Assembly (NCBI GenBank): GCA_030576275.1
Contig: JALIBN010000030.1
Coordinates: 1 to 52,524, forward strand
Source: Pseudomonadota bacterium
Lineage (GTDB): Bacteria > Pseudomonadota > Gammaproteobacteria > Nitrosococcales > Methylophagaceae
Direction of reading: 5' to 3'
Length of the DNA stretch: 52,524 nucleotides
Positions 33,145-42,421 of this stretch are shown here, piece after piece. The notes below the pieces were generated by a model that made no database searches, was not told the origin of the DNA, and saw nothing but the letters and a program-made list of their open reading frames with translations. How positions within the stretch are numbered: the first letter of the stretch is position 1; every line of letters starts with the position of its first letter. Made by a program: the position numbers and the translations under genes.

Positions 33145-34932
33145 CTAGTAACCTAAATAACGCGCTACTTGATAAAATCCTGTACTAACACTCCAGGCTA
33201 ATATAAGCGGCCAAGCTAATGACAAACTAGTAAACCATGTTGATTTAGCTTCTGAACGAATTGTCGCGATGGTTGATAAACAAGGGGTGTAGATTAAAGT
33301 AAACAGCATAAAGCTATAGGCTTGCACCCAGTCAATTTGTTGTGCAATACCTTGCATTAAATCAGCACCTTCCAAACCATAAATAACGGCTAAGGCTCCT
33401 ATTACAATTTCTTTGGCGACAAACCCAAAGATCAGTGCGATTGTCAGTTCAGGATTGATGCCTGCTGGCGATAAAATAGGCGCCATAAATTCGCCAATCC
33501 AACCTGACCAACTTGCAGCACTAGCAGGCTCAACGCCATATGGCATATTGGTTAAAATCCAAACAAGCACTACACCGATAGTGATGAATTTGGTTGCTCT
33601 ACGTAAGAAGTGACTGATTTCAAGCCAGCCACGTAGAAACATTTGGCGCACAGTGGGAAAGCGGTATGGGGGAAGCTCTAAGGCAAAGGGTTCTTGGCTG
33701 TTAAAGCGGCCTTTAAATAATAGCGCGGTGAAGATTACCGTGACGAAACTCATTATATAAAGACTAAACAATACCAGCGGCGCTTCACGAGGTGAAAATA
33801 ATGCTGTCGCCATAAATACAAAGACTTGTAGCCGAGCGCTACACAATGAAAAAGGTATCACTAACATGGTGAGAAGACGGAGGCCACGACTACGCATCGT
33901 GCGTGTACCCATTAACGCGGGTACATTACAGCCAAATCCCATCAGCAACATAACAAAGCTACGGCCATCGAGACCCATGCGAGTCATCAGAGCATCCATT
34001 AAAAATGCCGCTCGAGAGAGGTAGCCACTGTCTTCAATGATTGCCATCATTAAAAAGAATAAGATAATGACAGGCACAAACGACGCAACAGTGGCAATAC
34101 CGTCAAACACCCCTCCGATGAGAAAGCTAGAAAGTAAAGGGGGGAGGCTTGAAAGTAAGGGTACTAAAGCGAGGTCGCGGACATTGCCTAATAGCCAGGC
34201 AACCAGCTCTTGCATGGGAGCGCCGAGCGTGTAAATAGCTTGGAAGACCATAAACATAATGCTGAAAAATAGCGGTAAACCAAACCATCTATGTAATAAA
34301 ACATTATCTATTTTTTCGGTTAGGCTGTGGCTGATTTTTACAGGTACATCAACACTATGACGAATAATGGCATCGAGTTCTGCTTCCATTTTTTGATCAA
34401 CGGCAAAATTTTCTTCTAATGTTTGCACTGGAGCTGGCGTGCTGGTTTGTAATTCGGACTCAATTAGCCGGTAGGCTTGGGTATAACCTTGACCATATTT
34501 AGCGCTAATTAAAGCAGTTGGATAACCTAATTCCTTAGCCAGTTGGCTAACGTCGATAGTAATGCCTAAGTTTTTAGCTTCATCTGCCATATTAAGTAAT
34601 AAAACGGCGGGCAAGCCCAAACTGCGCAGTTGTAATGCCAGTGCCAATTGCCGATCGATTTGTGTCGCATTTGCCACGATCAATACTAAATCGATGGTGT
34701 TATTGCATAAAAAGTGTCGTACAACTTGTTCGTCATCAGAAAAGCCATGAAGATCGTAGATTCCGGGCAAATCGACCAATTCAGTCATATCACCAGCAAG
34801 TAATAGTTTAGCGGTCAGTAAATCAACAGTAAGGCCTGGCCAGTTGGCCACCTTGGCACTGGCGCCACTCATACGGTTAAATAATGTTGATTTCCCCGCA
34901 TTAGGCATACCGATTAGGGCGACACGTTTCAC
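33145..34932 (-). CDS. feoB: Ferrous iron transport protein B
   Basis: Inner-membrane Fe2+ importer with an N-terminal G domain. G1 is GMPNAGKST (8-16), G3 is VDLPGIYDL, and G4 is LNMAD, the usual FeoB variant. The membrane part has two Gate regions, with GFGCNVPALMGTRTM and CSARLQVFVFMATALF. At 595 aa it is shorter than E. coli FeoB (773 aa), with reduced spacer and C-terminus, but both gates are recognisable. It overlaps feoA by 4 bases. Confidence 0.95.
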   Translation of the reverse strand: MKRVALIGMPNAGKSTLFNRMSGASAKVANWPGLTVDLLTAKLLLAGDMTELVDLPGIYDLHGFSDDEQVVRHFLCNNTIDLVLIVANATQIDRQLALALQLRSLGLPAVLLLNMADEAKNLGITIDVSQLAKELGYPTALISAKYGQGYTQAYRLIESELQTSTPAPVQTLEENFAVDQKMEAELDAIIRHSVDVPVKISHSLTEKIDNVLLHRWFGLPLFFSIMFMVFQAIYTLGAPMQELVAWLLGNVRDLALVPLLSSLPPLLSSFLIGGVFDGIATVASFVPVIILFFLMMAIIEDSGYLSRAAFLMDALMTRMGLDGRSFVMLLMGFGCNVPALMGTRTMRSRGLRLLTMLVIPFSLCSARLQVFVFMATALFSPREAPLVLFSLYIMSFVTVIFTALLFKGRFNSQEPFALELPPYRFPTVRQMFLRGWLEISHFLRRATKFITIGVVLVWILTNMPYGVEPASAASWSGWIGEFMAPILSPAGINPELTIALIFGFVAKEIVIGALAVIYGLEGADLMQGIAQQIDWVQAYSFMLFTLIYTPCLSTIATIRSEAKSTWFTSLSLAWPLILAWSVSTGFYQVARYLGY

Positions 34933-35162
34933 AGTAAAACCTCAATGTTATGAGCATCTTGTCGTCTGAGCATAACGTCGGTATTGCCGAGTCTTAACTG
35001 TAATGGTCCGTTAAAAGGTGCGGAGCGAATAACCAGTAACGTTTTACCCGTTCGGAAACCTAGAGCATGTAAACGAAATTGAAAACCACTATCCACATGT
35101 AAGGCTTGAACTGTCGCAGTTTGACCTGCAGCCAAAGAGGATAAGCGGTGCAGAATGGTCAT
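34929..35162 (-). CDS. feoA: Ferrous iron transport protein A
   Basis: SH3-like 77-aa cytoplasmic partner of FeoB. The LGFRTGKTLLVIRSAPFNGPLQLRLGNTDVMLRRQDAHNIEV pattern is typical. Starts the feoAB operon; a perfect Fur-type palindrome lies 19 bases upstream. No feoC is seen downstream of feoB. Confidence 0.93.
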   Translation of the reverse strand: MTILHRLSSLAAGQTATVQALHVDSGFQFRLHALGFRTGKTLLVIRSAPFNGPLQLRLGNTDVMLRRQDAHNIEVLL

Positions 35163-35180
35163 GTGTTACTCCAAATCTAA

Positions 35181-35197
35181 ATGATAATGATTATCAT
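35181..35197 (-). promoter_or_regulatory. Fur box ahead of feoAB
   Basis: ATGATAATGATTATCAT is a perfect 8-1-8 palindrome matching the Fur consensus core, 19 bases before the feoA start codon. It implies iron repression of feoAB. Confidence 0.9.
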
Positions 35198-35349
35198 AGG
35201 GTTTCTAATGGAATAACTCAATGGTTGAATACTAAAATTTGAACAGAATAGATTAGCTAGCAAATACCCCGTGCGCTTTTTAGCGCTACAGAGTATTGGA
35301 AATCTGATGTGTTATAGGCTGTTAAGCTATGGAGCTAATCAAATGATAA

Positions 35350-37362
35350 TCAGGTTAATAGTGGCGCAATAACTAAACTTACTATCGCCATTACGTTAAT
35401 CAAAATATTCATTGCCGGACCAGAGGTATCTTTTAATGGATCACCCACGGTATCAGCGACTACTGTTGCGGTGTGAACATCTGAGCCTTTGCCGCCAAGA
35501 TTACCTTTTTCGACATATTTCTTGGCATTATCCCAAGCTCCACCTGCATTAGCCATCATTAATGCCATCATTACACCCGTCACCAAAGCACCCGCTAGCA
35601 TACCGCCTAATGCTTCAGGTCCTAATCCAAAGCCTACAACTACAGGCGCTAATACAGCTAATGTCCCTGGCAAGATCATGCGATTTAATGCCGCCTTGGT
35701 TGCAATATTTATACAACGCGCAGTATCAGGTTTGGCCGTTCCTTCTAATAAACCAGGAATATCCCTAAATTGACGACGAATTTCATGAATCATTTCAAAA
35801 GCGGCATCCCCAACTGCTTTCATGGTCATTGAGCTGACTAAGAATGGGAAAATACCGCCTAAGAACATGCCCACCATTACAGTTGGATTGTTGAGCAGTA
35901 ATTTAAAGTCGGGATCATTATGACTAATTGTTTCAATAAAAGCGCTGATTAAAGCCAGCGCAGCTAAAGCCGCTGCACCAATAGCAAAACCTTTGCCAAT
36001 GGCAGCCGTGGTATTACCTAATTCATCTAAAGAATCAGTGATTTCTCTGGTTTTTTTACCCATATCAGCCATTTCTGCAATGCCACCTGCATTGTCAGCA
36101 ATCGGTCCATAAGCATCAATCGCCATGGTGATTCCTACCGTTGCCAACATGCCAACAGCGGCAATGCCAACACCATATAAACCGGCAAAATGGGTGGAAG
36201 CTAATATAATTGCGGCTATGGTGATAACGGGTATCGCGACTGATTGCATACCAAGCGCTAAACCGCTTATTAGTATAGTCGCAGCACCGGTTTCGCCATC
36301 TTTGGCTAGTTTTCTAACAGGAGCACCACCGGTGTAATACTCTGTTACTAGACCAATTATTATCCCGCCAATTGCACCGACTACAACCGCTGCCCACAAA
36401 TTAACTGTAGCACCTAGCTGAATGATTAGTAAATAAGACACAGCAATAAATAATAATGATGCGCCTATGGTACCTATTCTAAGGGCAACTTCTGGACTTT
36501 TAGCTGAAAAAACTTTGATCGAAAAAATACCGGCTATCGAGCAGAGTAAGCCAATAGAGGCGAGTGCTAATGGCATGAACATTAGAATTTGTTGATTGTT
36601 AGCCAATGGCTCGATCGCCGCCAGACTCATCGTAGAGGCTATTGCGATGCTAGCAATCATGGCACCACAGTATGATTCAAAGATGTCACTGCCCATCCCT
36701 GCCACATCACCGACATTGTCACCCACATTATCGGCAATAACGCCTGGGTTTCGTGGATCATCTTCCGGAATGCCAGCTTCCACTTTTCCAACTAAGTCAG
36801 CGCCAACATCAGCACTCTTGGTAAATATACCGCCACCTACGCGAGAGAACAAAGCAACGGATGAAGCGCCCATACCAAAGCCGTGGATTATATGAGCCGT
36901 CTGAGGGTCGCCGCCGAATGCTAAGTATAATGAACCTAAACCCAACAAGCCCATTGAAGCAACAGTGAGTCCCATAATCGAACCGCCAAAGAAAGCGACC
37001 GTTAATGCCTGAGATGAACCGTGTTCTTTGGCAGCTACTGCGGTCCTTACATTCGCTTGTGTGGCCGCGTACATGCCTATATATCCTGCCGAAGCTGAAC
37101 AAATTGCACCTATAAAAAAGGCTAGCGCAGTGTGCCAGCCTAAATCACTTGCCCACAGTGCCGAAATACAAATTAGGCAGAAAATAGCCAGTCGACTGTA
37201 TTCAGCTTTCATAAAGACCATGGCACCTAAATGGATTTGGTCGCCGATATCGACTACTTTCCCTGATCCTGTTGGCGCCGATTTTACTTTAGTGTAAATA
37301 AAATAAGCACAACAAAGACCGAAAATGCCTAATAGAGGAGAAATGAAATGTAATGGTGACAT
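35350..37362 (-). CDS. hppA: Membrane-bound pyrophosphatase, K+-dependent type
   Basis: Pumps H+ (or Na+) across the inner membrane using pyrophosphate. The signature DVGADLVGKVE (185-195) and the metal/PPi-binding DNVGDNVGDVAGMGSD are present, with about 16 membrane helices over 670 aa. At the position that sets K+ requirement the protein reads GNTTAAIGKG (Ala453, Gly456), the residues of K+-stimulated enzymes; K+-independent ones have Lys and Thr there. The ion pumped cannot be decided from this alone. Divergent from the rubredoxin remnant and ppa. Confidence 0.95.
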   Translation of the reverse strand: MSPLHFISPLLGIFGLCCAYFIYTKVKSAPTGSGKVVDIGDQIHLGAMVFMKAEYSRLAIFCLICISALWASDLGWHTALAFFIGAICSASAGYIGMYAATQANVRTAVAAKEHGSSQALTVAFFGGSIMGLTVASMGLLGLGSLYLAFGGDPQTAHIIHGFGMGASSVALFSRVGGGIFTKSADVGADLVGKVEAGIPEDDPRNPGVIADNVGDNVGDVAGMGSDIFESYCGAMIASIAIASTMSLAAIEPLANNQQILMFMPLALASIGLLCSIAGIFSIKVFSAKSPEVALRIGTIGASLLFIAVSYLLIIQLGATVNLWAAVVVGAIGGIIIGLVTEYYTGGAPVRKLAKDGETGAATILISGLALGMQSVAIPVITIAAIILASTHFAGLYGVGIAAVGMLATVGITMAIDAYGPIADNAGGIAEMADMGKKTREITDSLDELGNTTAAIGKGFAIGAAALAALALISAFIETISHNDPDFKLLLNNPTVMVGMFLGGIFPFLVSSMTMKAVGDAAFEMIHEIRRQFRDIPGLLEGTAKPDTARCINIATKAALNRMILPGTLAVLAPVVVGFGLGPEALGGMLAGALVTGVMMALMMANAGGAWDNAKKYVEKGNLGGKGSDVHTATVVADTVGDPLKDTSGPAMNILINVMAIVSLVIAPLLT

Positions 37363-37623
37363 AGACTCTCTCGATGGTTATGGTTAGTGAAAATACAATT
37401 GTTAATTTAAAGTAAGCTATGCTTAAAAAATATATTCTTATGTAAAAGTTTCAAGTAATCTTCGAACCGTCTATTTTTATACCCTCATTAGTGATATATG
37501 TAAAGTTGTGTCATTGTCTGCTAATTTAACGCAGCGGTTAAACATTATTTTAGTGACTTAATTCTTGTGTTAACTACCTTTAAAATTGACTAAATATTCA
37601 GGGTGATATTTTGAGAAAAATGA

Positions 37624-37791
37624 CTATGTGTTGTATGTGGTTTCGTTTATGACGAAGCTGAAGGGTTACCTCATGAAGGTATCGCTGCAGGCACGCGCTG
37701 GGAAAATATTCCAGACAATTGGACTTGTCCTGATTGTGGCATGAGCAAAGTATCCTTTAAAAGATTCCTCTGCCATAGGGAGACTATTTGA
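37624..37791 (+). pseudogene. Rubredoxin gene remnant, frameshifted at its start
   Basis: The plus strand from 37627 reads a rubredoxin: CVVCGFVYDEAEGLP, AGTRW, then NWTCPDCG, with all four iron-binding cysteines, ending at TGA 37789. No start codon lies in this frame: a TGA precedes it at 37621. ATGs at 37620 and 37626 are in another frame, and adding two bases in the TGTGTTGT run would join them as MTMCVVCGFVY. A 2-base slippage deletion is therefore likely. The C-terminal residues after SKVSF also look unlike rubredoxin. The gene is too short and startless to be found by a length filter. Confidence 0.75.
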
Positions 37792-37889
37792 GCTGTTGTA
37801 AAATATCAAATGGTATTCAATTTTGTTTACTACACGCTTTCTTATATAATTGATCGATTTACTCACTATGCTATTGGAGCATCCATAAT

Positions 37890-38429
37890 ATGAATCTTGA
37901 CCGCGTTGGTTCAGGCAAAAATCTTCCTGATGATATTAATGTCATTATTGAAATCCCTTCACACTCAGATCCTGTTAAATATGAAGTGGATAAAGAAACG
38001 GGTGCTTTATTTGTTGATCGCTTTATGAATACAGCTATGTTTTACCCATGTAACTATGGCTATGTGCCACATACTTTATCTGATGATGGTGATCCAGTAG
38101 ATGTATTAGTGATCAGCCCATACGCTTTAATCAGCGGTTCTGTGGTGAAATGTCGCCCTGTAGGTATGTTGAAAATGACTGATGAATCTGGTGAAGATGC
38201 AAAAATAATTGCCGTTCCTCATGACCCTATGTATGACGACGTGCAAGATATTAAAGACGTTTCACCGCGATTATTATCTCAATTGTCCCATTTCTTTGAA
38301 CACTATAAAGATCTAGAGAAAAACAAATGGGTTAAACTTGAAGGCTGGGTAGGCATTGAAGAAGCAAAAGCAGAAATAATGTCAAGTGTTGCGAGTTATA
38401 ACGCCGCACCCGTTAAACCATATTTTTAA
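37890..38429 (+). CDS. ppa: Inorganic pyrophosphatase (family I, soluble)
   Basis: Hydrolyses PPi in the cytoplasm. Contains the family I signature DGDPVDVLV (metal-binding aspartates), [19 protein letters not shown] with the active-site lysine, and KVSPRLLSQ-like KDVSPRLL followed by [20 protein letters not shown]. 179 aa is the usual bacterial length. It lies 98 bases after the rubredoxin remnant and 0.5 kb from hppA, so both a wasting and an energy-saving PPi enzyme are encoded side by side. Confidence 0.97.
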   Translation: MNLDRVGSGKNLPDDINVIIEIPSHSDPVKYEVDKETGALFVDRFMNTAMFYPCNYGYVPHTLSDDGDPVDVLVISPYALISGSVVKCRPVGMLKMTDESGEDAKIIAVPHDPMYDDVQDIKDVSPRLLSQLSHFFEHYKDLEKNKWVKLEGWVGIEEAKAEIMSSVASYNAAPVKPYF

Positions 38430-38444
38430 GTTAGGGTTAACTCT

Positions 38445-38515
38445 TAATGCCACTATCTAGTGGTGTTAAAGGCTGTTTTTCGGCGAGCTGATTTAATAAA
38501 TTAGTCTCGCCGAAA
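38445..38515 (+). terminator. Two consecutive hairpins between ppa and serB
   Basis: Hairpin 1: TAATGCCACTA/TAGTGGTGTTA (38445-38468, two G-T pairs). Hairpin 2: TTTCGGCGAG/CTCGCCGAAA (38478-38487 and 38506-38515), extended inward by CTGATT/AATTAG with one bulge. Hairpin 2 lacks a T-run, so it may be a weak terminator of ppa or a leader structure of serB. Confidence 0.5.
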
Positions 38516-38537
38516 TATTATGCGCGATAGGTGAGTA

Positions 38538-39377
38538 ATGATTAAATTGGTGTTACAAGGATCAGCGTTGACCGCTGATGCTGCAAAAGAAATAACAGAT
38601 AGCGTGCAAGGTGAACTGCAAAACAATAACGGTTTTTTAACAATAAAATCCCCAAATATCTCAGCGATACAGTTATGTTCTTTACGAAGTGATTATCATT
38701 TCGATATTAATGTATTGCCTGATGGTTTTGATCCTATGGCCACAAAATTATTAATCACCGATATGGATTCGACATTAATTAATATCGAATGTGTTGATGA
38801 GATAGCTGATTTTATTAATGTTAAACCCCAAGTCGCCGCGATTACCGAAGCTGCAATGCGTGGGGAAATTGATTTTGAAACTTCATTACGCCAACGAGTG
38901 TCTTTATTAAAGGGGTTAGAAGTAAGTGCTTTGGATCGTGTATACGAAGAGCGCTTGCGCTTAAATCCCGGCGCTGAAATCATGATAAGTCGCCTTAAGC
39001 AACAAGGCATCAAGACAGCGCTAGTATCTGGCGGATTTACTTTTTTCACGGAGCGGTTGAAAAAAAGATTAGATTTAGACTTCACCATGGCTAATGTGCT
39101 GGGTGAGTATAATGGTCTTTTAACAGGTGAAGTGGTAGGTGAAATATGCGGTGCCAAAGCTAAAGCTGATTTTTTACTAAGTCATTGTGAGCTGTTGAAT
39201 ATCTCACCGTCACATGTTGTGGCGATGGGTGATGGTGCTAATGATTTGTTGATGATGAATAAAGCTGGTCTCAGTATTGCTTATCATGCAAAACCTACCG
39301 TGCAAGATCAGGCGACTTCAACACTTAATTATTGTGGTCTTGAAGGTGTCCTAGGATTGTTGCAACTAGATTTCTAA
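38538..39377 (+). CDS. serB: Phosphoserine phosphatase
   Basis: Last step of serine synthesis. HAD-superfamily motif 1 DMDSTL (nucleophile Asp75) followed by INIECVDEIADF, motif 2 ALVSGGFTFFTERL, and motif 3/4 VVAMGDGANDLLMMNKAG are complete. The 70-residue N-terminal region is shorter than the ACT-containing form of E. coli SerB (322 aa). Precedes grxD by 74 bases on the same strand. Confidence 0.95.
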   Translation: MIKLVLQGSALTADAAKEITDSVQGELQNNNGFLTIKSPNISAIQLCSLRSDYHFDINVLPDGFDPMATKLLITDMDSTLINIECVDEIADFINVKPQVAAITEAAMRGEIDFETSLRQRVSLLKGLEVSALDRVYEERLRLNPGAEIMISRLKQQGIKTALVSGGFTFFTERLKKRLDLDFTMANVLGEYNGLLTGEVVGEICGAKAKADFLLSHCELLNISPSHVVAMGDGANDLLMMNKAGLSIAYHAKPTVQDQATSTLNYCGLEGVLGLLQLDF

Positions 39378-39451
39378 TGAAATTAGATTGATATTGTAAT
39401 AATCGTCCCCATATAGAAAACGAAAAACAAATTTATTTAAAGAGGTTAAAG

Positions 39452-39772
39452 ATGGACGTAATGGATCGTATTAAACAAGCAATTGAATCAAACACAGTGA
39501 TTTTGTTTATGAAAGGCACACCTGAGTTTCCGCAATGTGGATTTTCAAGTCGTACTTCACAGGCATTATCTGAATGTGGTTCAGAGTTTGCGTTTATCAA
39601 TGTATTGGCAGAACCAGAAGTGCGTGAAAACTTACATCGTTATGCTAATTGGCCTACATTTCCTCAGTTATATATCGGTGGCGAGCTCATCGGCGGTTGT
39701 GATATCGTGATGGAAATGTATGAAAATGGCGATTTGAAAAAAGCTATAGAACAAGCACAAGCGAGTAAGTAA
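39452..39772 (+). CDS. grxD: Monothiol glutaredoxin Grx4-type
   Basis: Carries and delivers [2Fe-2S] clusters with glutathione. The active-site CGFS is at residues 29-32, in the FMKGTPEFPQCGFSSRT block; NWPTFPQLYIGGELIGGCDIVMEMYENG completes the fold. 106 aa is normal. An AAAGAGG ribosome binding site precedes it. It ends 5 bases before clpS. Confidence 0.97.
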   Translation: MDVMDRIKQAIESNTVILFMKGTPEFPQCGFSSRTSQALSECGSEFAFINVLAEPEVRENLHRYANWPTFPQLYIGGELIGGCDIVMEMYENGDLKKAIEQAQASK

Positions 39773-39777
39773 TAATA

Positions 39778-40104
39778 ATGAGTAAAGAACAAGATCAAGA
39801 CTGGCATGATGAAAATCAGTTAGTCGTCGCGCCCTCAAAACCGGCATTAAAGCAGCCGCCGAAATATCGGGTGCTAATGCTTAATGATGATTACACGCCA
39901 ATGGATTTTGTGATAGAAGTATTAGAAACTCTCTTCAGTATGGCTACAGATAATGCCACACGTACTATGATGCAGGTGCATACTGAAGGCCAAGCGCCTT
40001 GTGGAATTTACACTTTTGAAATTGCAGAAGCCAAAGTTGAGCAAGCAAATAGTTATGCCCAGTCGCATGGCCACCCTTTGCAATGTACCATGGAAGAAGC
40101 GTAA
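39778..40104 (+). CDS. clpS: ATP-dependent Clp protease adaptor
   Basis: N-end-rule adaptor that delivers substrates to ClpAP. The N-degron-binding block YRVLMLNDDYTPMDFVIEVLETLF and the HTEGQAPCGIYTFEIAEAKVEQ helix region are intact, after a flexible 30-residue N-terminus. Followed by clpA after 26 bases, the standard clpS-clpA order. Confidence 0.97.
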   Translation: MSKEQDQDWHDENQLVVAPSKPALKQPPKYRVLMLNDDYTPMDFVIEVLETLFSMATDNATRTMMQVHTEGQAPCGIYTFEIAEAKVEQANSYAQSHGHPLQCTMEEA

Positions 40105-40130
40105 TCAATACTGATTGGAGAATTTGAATA

Positions 40131-42377
40131 ATGCTAAGTAAAGAGCTCGAGCAAACCTTAAGTCAGGCATTTAGCTATGCTCGGAAACGTTCCCATGAGT
40201 TTTTGACATTAGAGCATATGCTTTTGGCATTATTGGAAAATGGCCAAGCTTTGGCAGTATTAACTGCATGCAACGTTAATATTGCCAATCTACGGCAAGA
40301 TTTAACGGACTTTTTAGCAGATAATGTTCCGGCCTTATCTGAAGATGCTAGCCGTGAAACGCAACCGACTTTAGCGTTCCAACGTGTATTGCAACGAGCT
40401 GTGATGCACGTTCAATCTTCGGGTGGTAAAGAGGTGACTGGTGCCAATATATTGGTATCTATTTTCTCTGAACAACAGTCTCAGGCAGTCTTTCTATTAT
40501 TGAAACAGGATGTTACGCGACTTGATGTGGTTAACGTTATTAGCAATAACCAAACCGATGAAGAAATTAATCTGGACTCAGTTGAGATCAAAGATGGTGG
40601 GTCGTCAGAAGAGGGGAAAAGCCCCCTTAGTTTATATGCGACTAATCTTAATACCTTAGCCGAACAAGGTAAGATTGATCCGCTTATTGGTCGCGCGCAT
40701 GAAATTGAACGTACGCTACAAATATTATGTAGACGCCGTAAAAATAATCCTTTATTTGTAGGGGAAGCTGGGGTAGGTAAAACAGCACTTGCAGAAGGTT
40801 TAGCTAGAAGAGTGGTTTTAGGAGATGTGCCGGAAGTACTTGAGAATTCAGTCATCTACTCATTAGATATGGGGGCCTTAGTCGCCGGCACCAAATACCG
40901 TGGTGATTTTGAAAAGCGTCTGAAAGCCTTGTTACGTGAAATAAATACGCAACCTGATGCAATCTTATTTATAGATGAAATCCATACTTTGATTGGTGCA
41001 GGTTCTGCGGGTAATAGTGCCATGGATGCGGCAAATCTACTCAAACCTTTATTGGCGAGTGGTGATTTGAAATGTATAGGATCGACCACTTACCAAGAAT
41101 ATCGTGGCATCTTTGAACATGATCGTGCTTTAGCTCGTCGTTTTCAAAAAATTGATGTGCCTGAGCCTTCTGTAGCTGAAACAATATTGATTCTAAAAGG
41201 CCTTAAGCCAGGTTTAGAAAAACATCACGGTGTGCGTTACAGCAATGCTGCTTTAGAACAAGCCGCTGAGCTTGCTGCCCGACATATTAATGATCGTTTC
41301 TTGCCTGATAAAGCGATTGATGTGTTAGATGAAGTGGGCGCCGCCCAGCGAATTTTGCCGAAGTCAAAACGTAAAAAAATGATTGGCGTGTCCGATGTGC
41401 AAAATATTGTGGCTAAGATTGCTCGTATTCCGGCAAAAACAGTCAATAACACCGACAAAGAAAATTTACGTAGTCTTGATAAAAATTTAAAACACGTCAT
41501 TTTTGGTCAAGACGAAGCGATTGCAACATTAGCTTCTGCGATTAAGATGGCCCGTTCTGGTTTGGGACATCCTGAACGCCCAACGGGGGCATTTCTTTTT
41601 GCCGGTCCAACGGGTGTGGGTAAGACAGAGGTTACCCGTCAACTAGCCCATAGTTTAGGTATAGAGCTTATTCGCTTTGATATGTCTGAATACATGGAAA
41701 GTCATACTGTTTCACGGTTGATTGGTGCTCCACCAGGCTACGTCGGTTACGACCAAGGTGGCTTATTAACGGAAGCCGTCACTAAACAACCTCATGCGGT
41801 GTTGTTACTGGATGAAATAGAAAAAGCGCATCCTGATGTGTTTAATTTACTATTACAGGTAATGGACCACGGTACATTGACCGATAATAATGGCCGTAAA
41901 GCAGACTTTAGAAATATCGTATTGGTGATGACAAGTAATGCCGGTGCTCAAGAAATGGGTAGGGCATCGATGGGCTTTACTCACCAAGAGCATCAAAGTG
42001 ATGGCATGGAGGTCATTAAACGAGCCTTCAGTCCAGAATTTCGTAATCGCCTTGATGGCATTATTCAATTCAAACCACTCAATAAAGACGCTATTTTACG
42101 GGTAGCTGATAAAGCAATACTTGAGTTGGAAATGTTACTACAGGATAAAAATGTCACGCTTGAAATTGATACTGATGCACGTCAGTGGCTAGCCGATCAT
42201 GGTTACGATGTGGCTATGGGGGCAAGACCAATGGCCAGATTAGTTCAAGAGAAAGTTAAGCGTCCACTGGCTGATGAATTATTGTTTGGCCAATTGAGTG
42301 AAGGCGGTCATGTAAGAGTTCTTTTACGTGATGATGAATTAGCTTTGGATTTTATCACTCAAACTGCAACAGTTTAA
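40131..42377 (+). CDS. clpA: ATP-dependent Clp protease ATPase subunit ClpA
   Basis: Hexameric AAA+ unfoldase feeding ClpP. Clp N-domain repeats (1-140), an AAA1 module with Walker A GEAGVGKT (211-218) and Walker B ILFIDEIH, and an AAA2 module with Walker A GPTGVGKTE and LLLDEIEKAHPDVFN. Short linker with no ClpB-type coiled-coil middle domain, as expected for ClpA. 748 aa matches E. coli. clpP is not in the window. Confidence 0.97.
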   Translation: MLSKELEQTLSQAFSYARKRSHEFLTLEHMLLALLENGQALAVLTACNVNIANLRQDLTDFLADNVPALSEDASRETQPTLAFQRVLQRAVMHVQSSGGKEVTGANILVSIFSEQQSQAVFLLLKQDVTRLDVVNVISNNQTDEEINLDSVEIKDGGSSEEGKSPLSLYATNLNTLAEQGKIDPLIGRAHEIERTLQILCRRRKNNPLFVGEAGVGKTALAEGLARRVVLGDVPEVLENSVIYSLDMGALVAGTKYRGDFEKRLKALLREINTQPDAILFIDEIHTLIGAGSAGNSAMDAANLLKPLLASGDLKCIGSTTYQEYRGIFEHDRALARRFQKIDVPEPSVAETILILKGLKPGLEKHHGVRYSNAALEQAAELAARHINDRFLPDKAIDVLDEVGAAQRILPKSKRKKMIGVSDVQNIVAKIARIPAKTVNNTDKENLRSLDKNLKHVIFGQDEAIATLASAIKMARSGLGHPERPTGAFLFAGPTGVGKTEVTRQLAHSLGIELIRFDMSEYMESHTVSRLIGAPPGYVGYDQGGLLTEAVTKQPHAVLLLDEIEKAHPDVFNLLLQVMDHGTLTDNNGRKADFRNIVLVMTSNAGAQEMGRASMGFTHQEHQSDGMEVIKRAFSPEFRNRLDGIIQFKPLNKDAILRVADKAILELEMLLQDKNVTLEIDTDARQWLADHGYDVAMGARPMARLVQEKVKRPLADELLFGQLSEGGHVRVLLRDDELALDFITQTATV

Positions 42378-42387
42378 CTTGACTCTA

Positions 42388-42421
42388 TTTTAGGGTGATA
42401 GTGCTTGCTATCACTCTAAAA
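42388..42421 (+). terminator. Hairpin after clpA
   Basis: A 14-bp stem TTTTAGGGTGATAG/CTATCACTCTAAAA with one G-T pair and a 6-base loop, 11 bases after the clpA stop. The T/A tracts are part of the stem, so termination could act on transcripts from clpA. Confidence 0.6.

Noticed and set aside
37666-37866. 66-aa minus-strand frame across the rubredoxin remnant
   Set aside because: The opposite strand gives a precise rubredoxin match with four cysteines; this frame is its antisense shadow.
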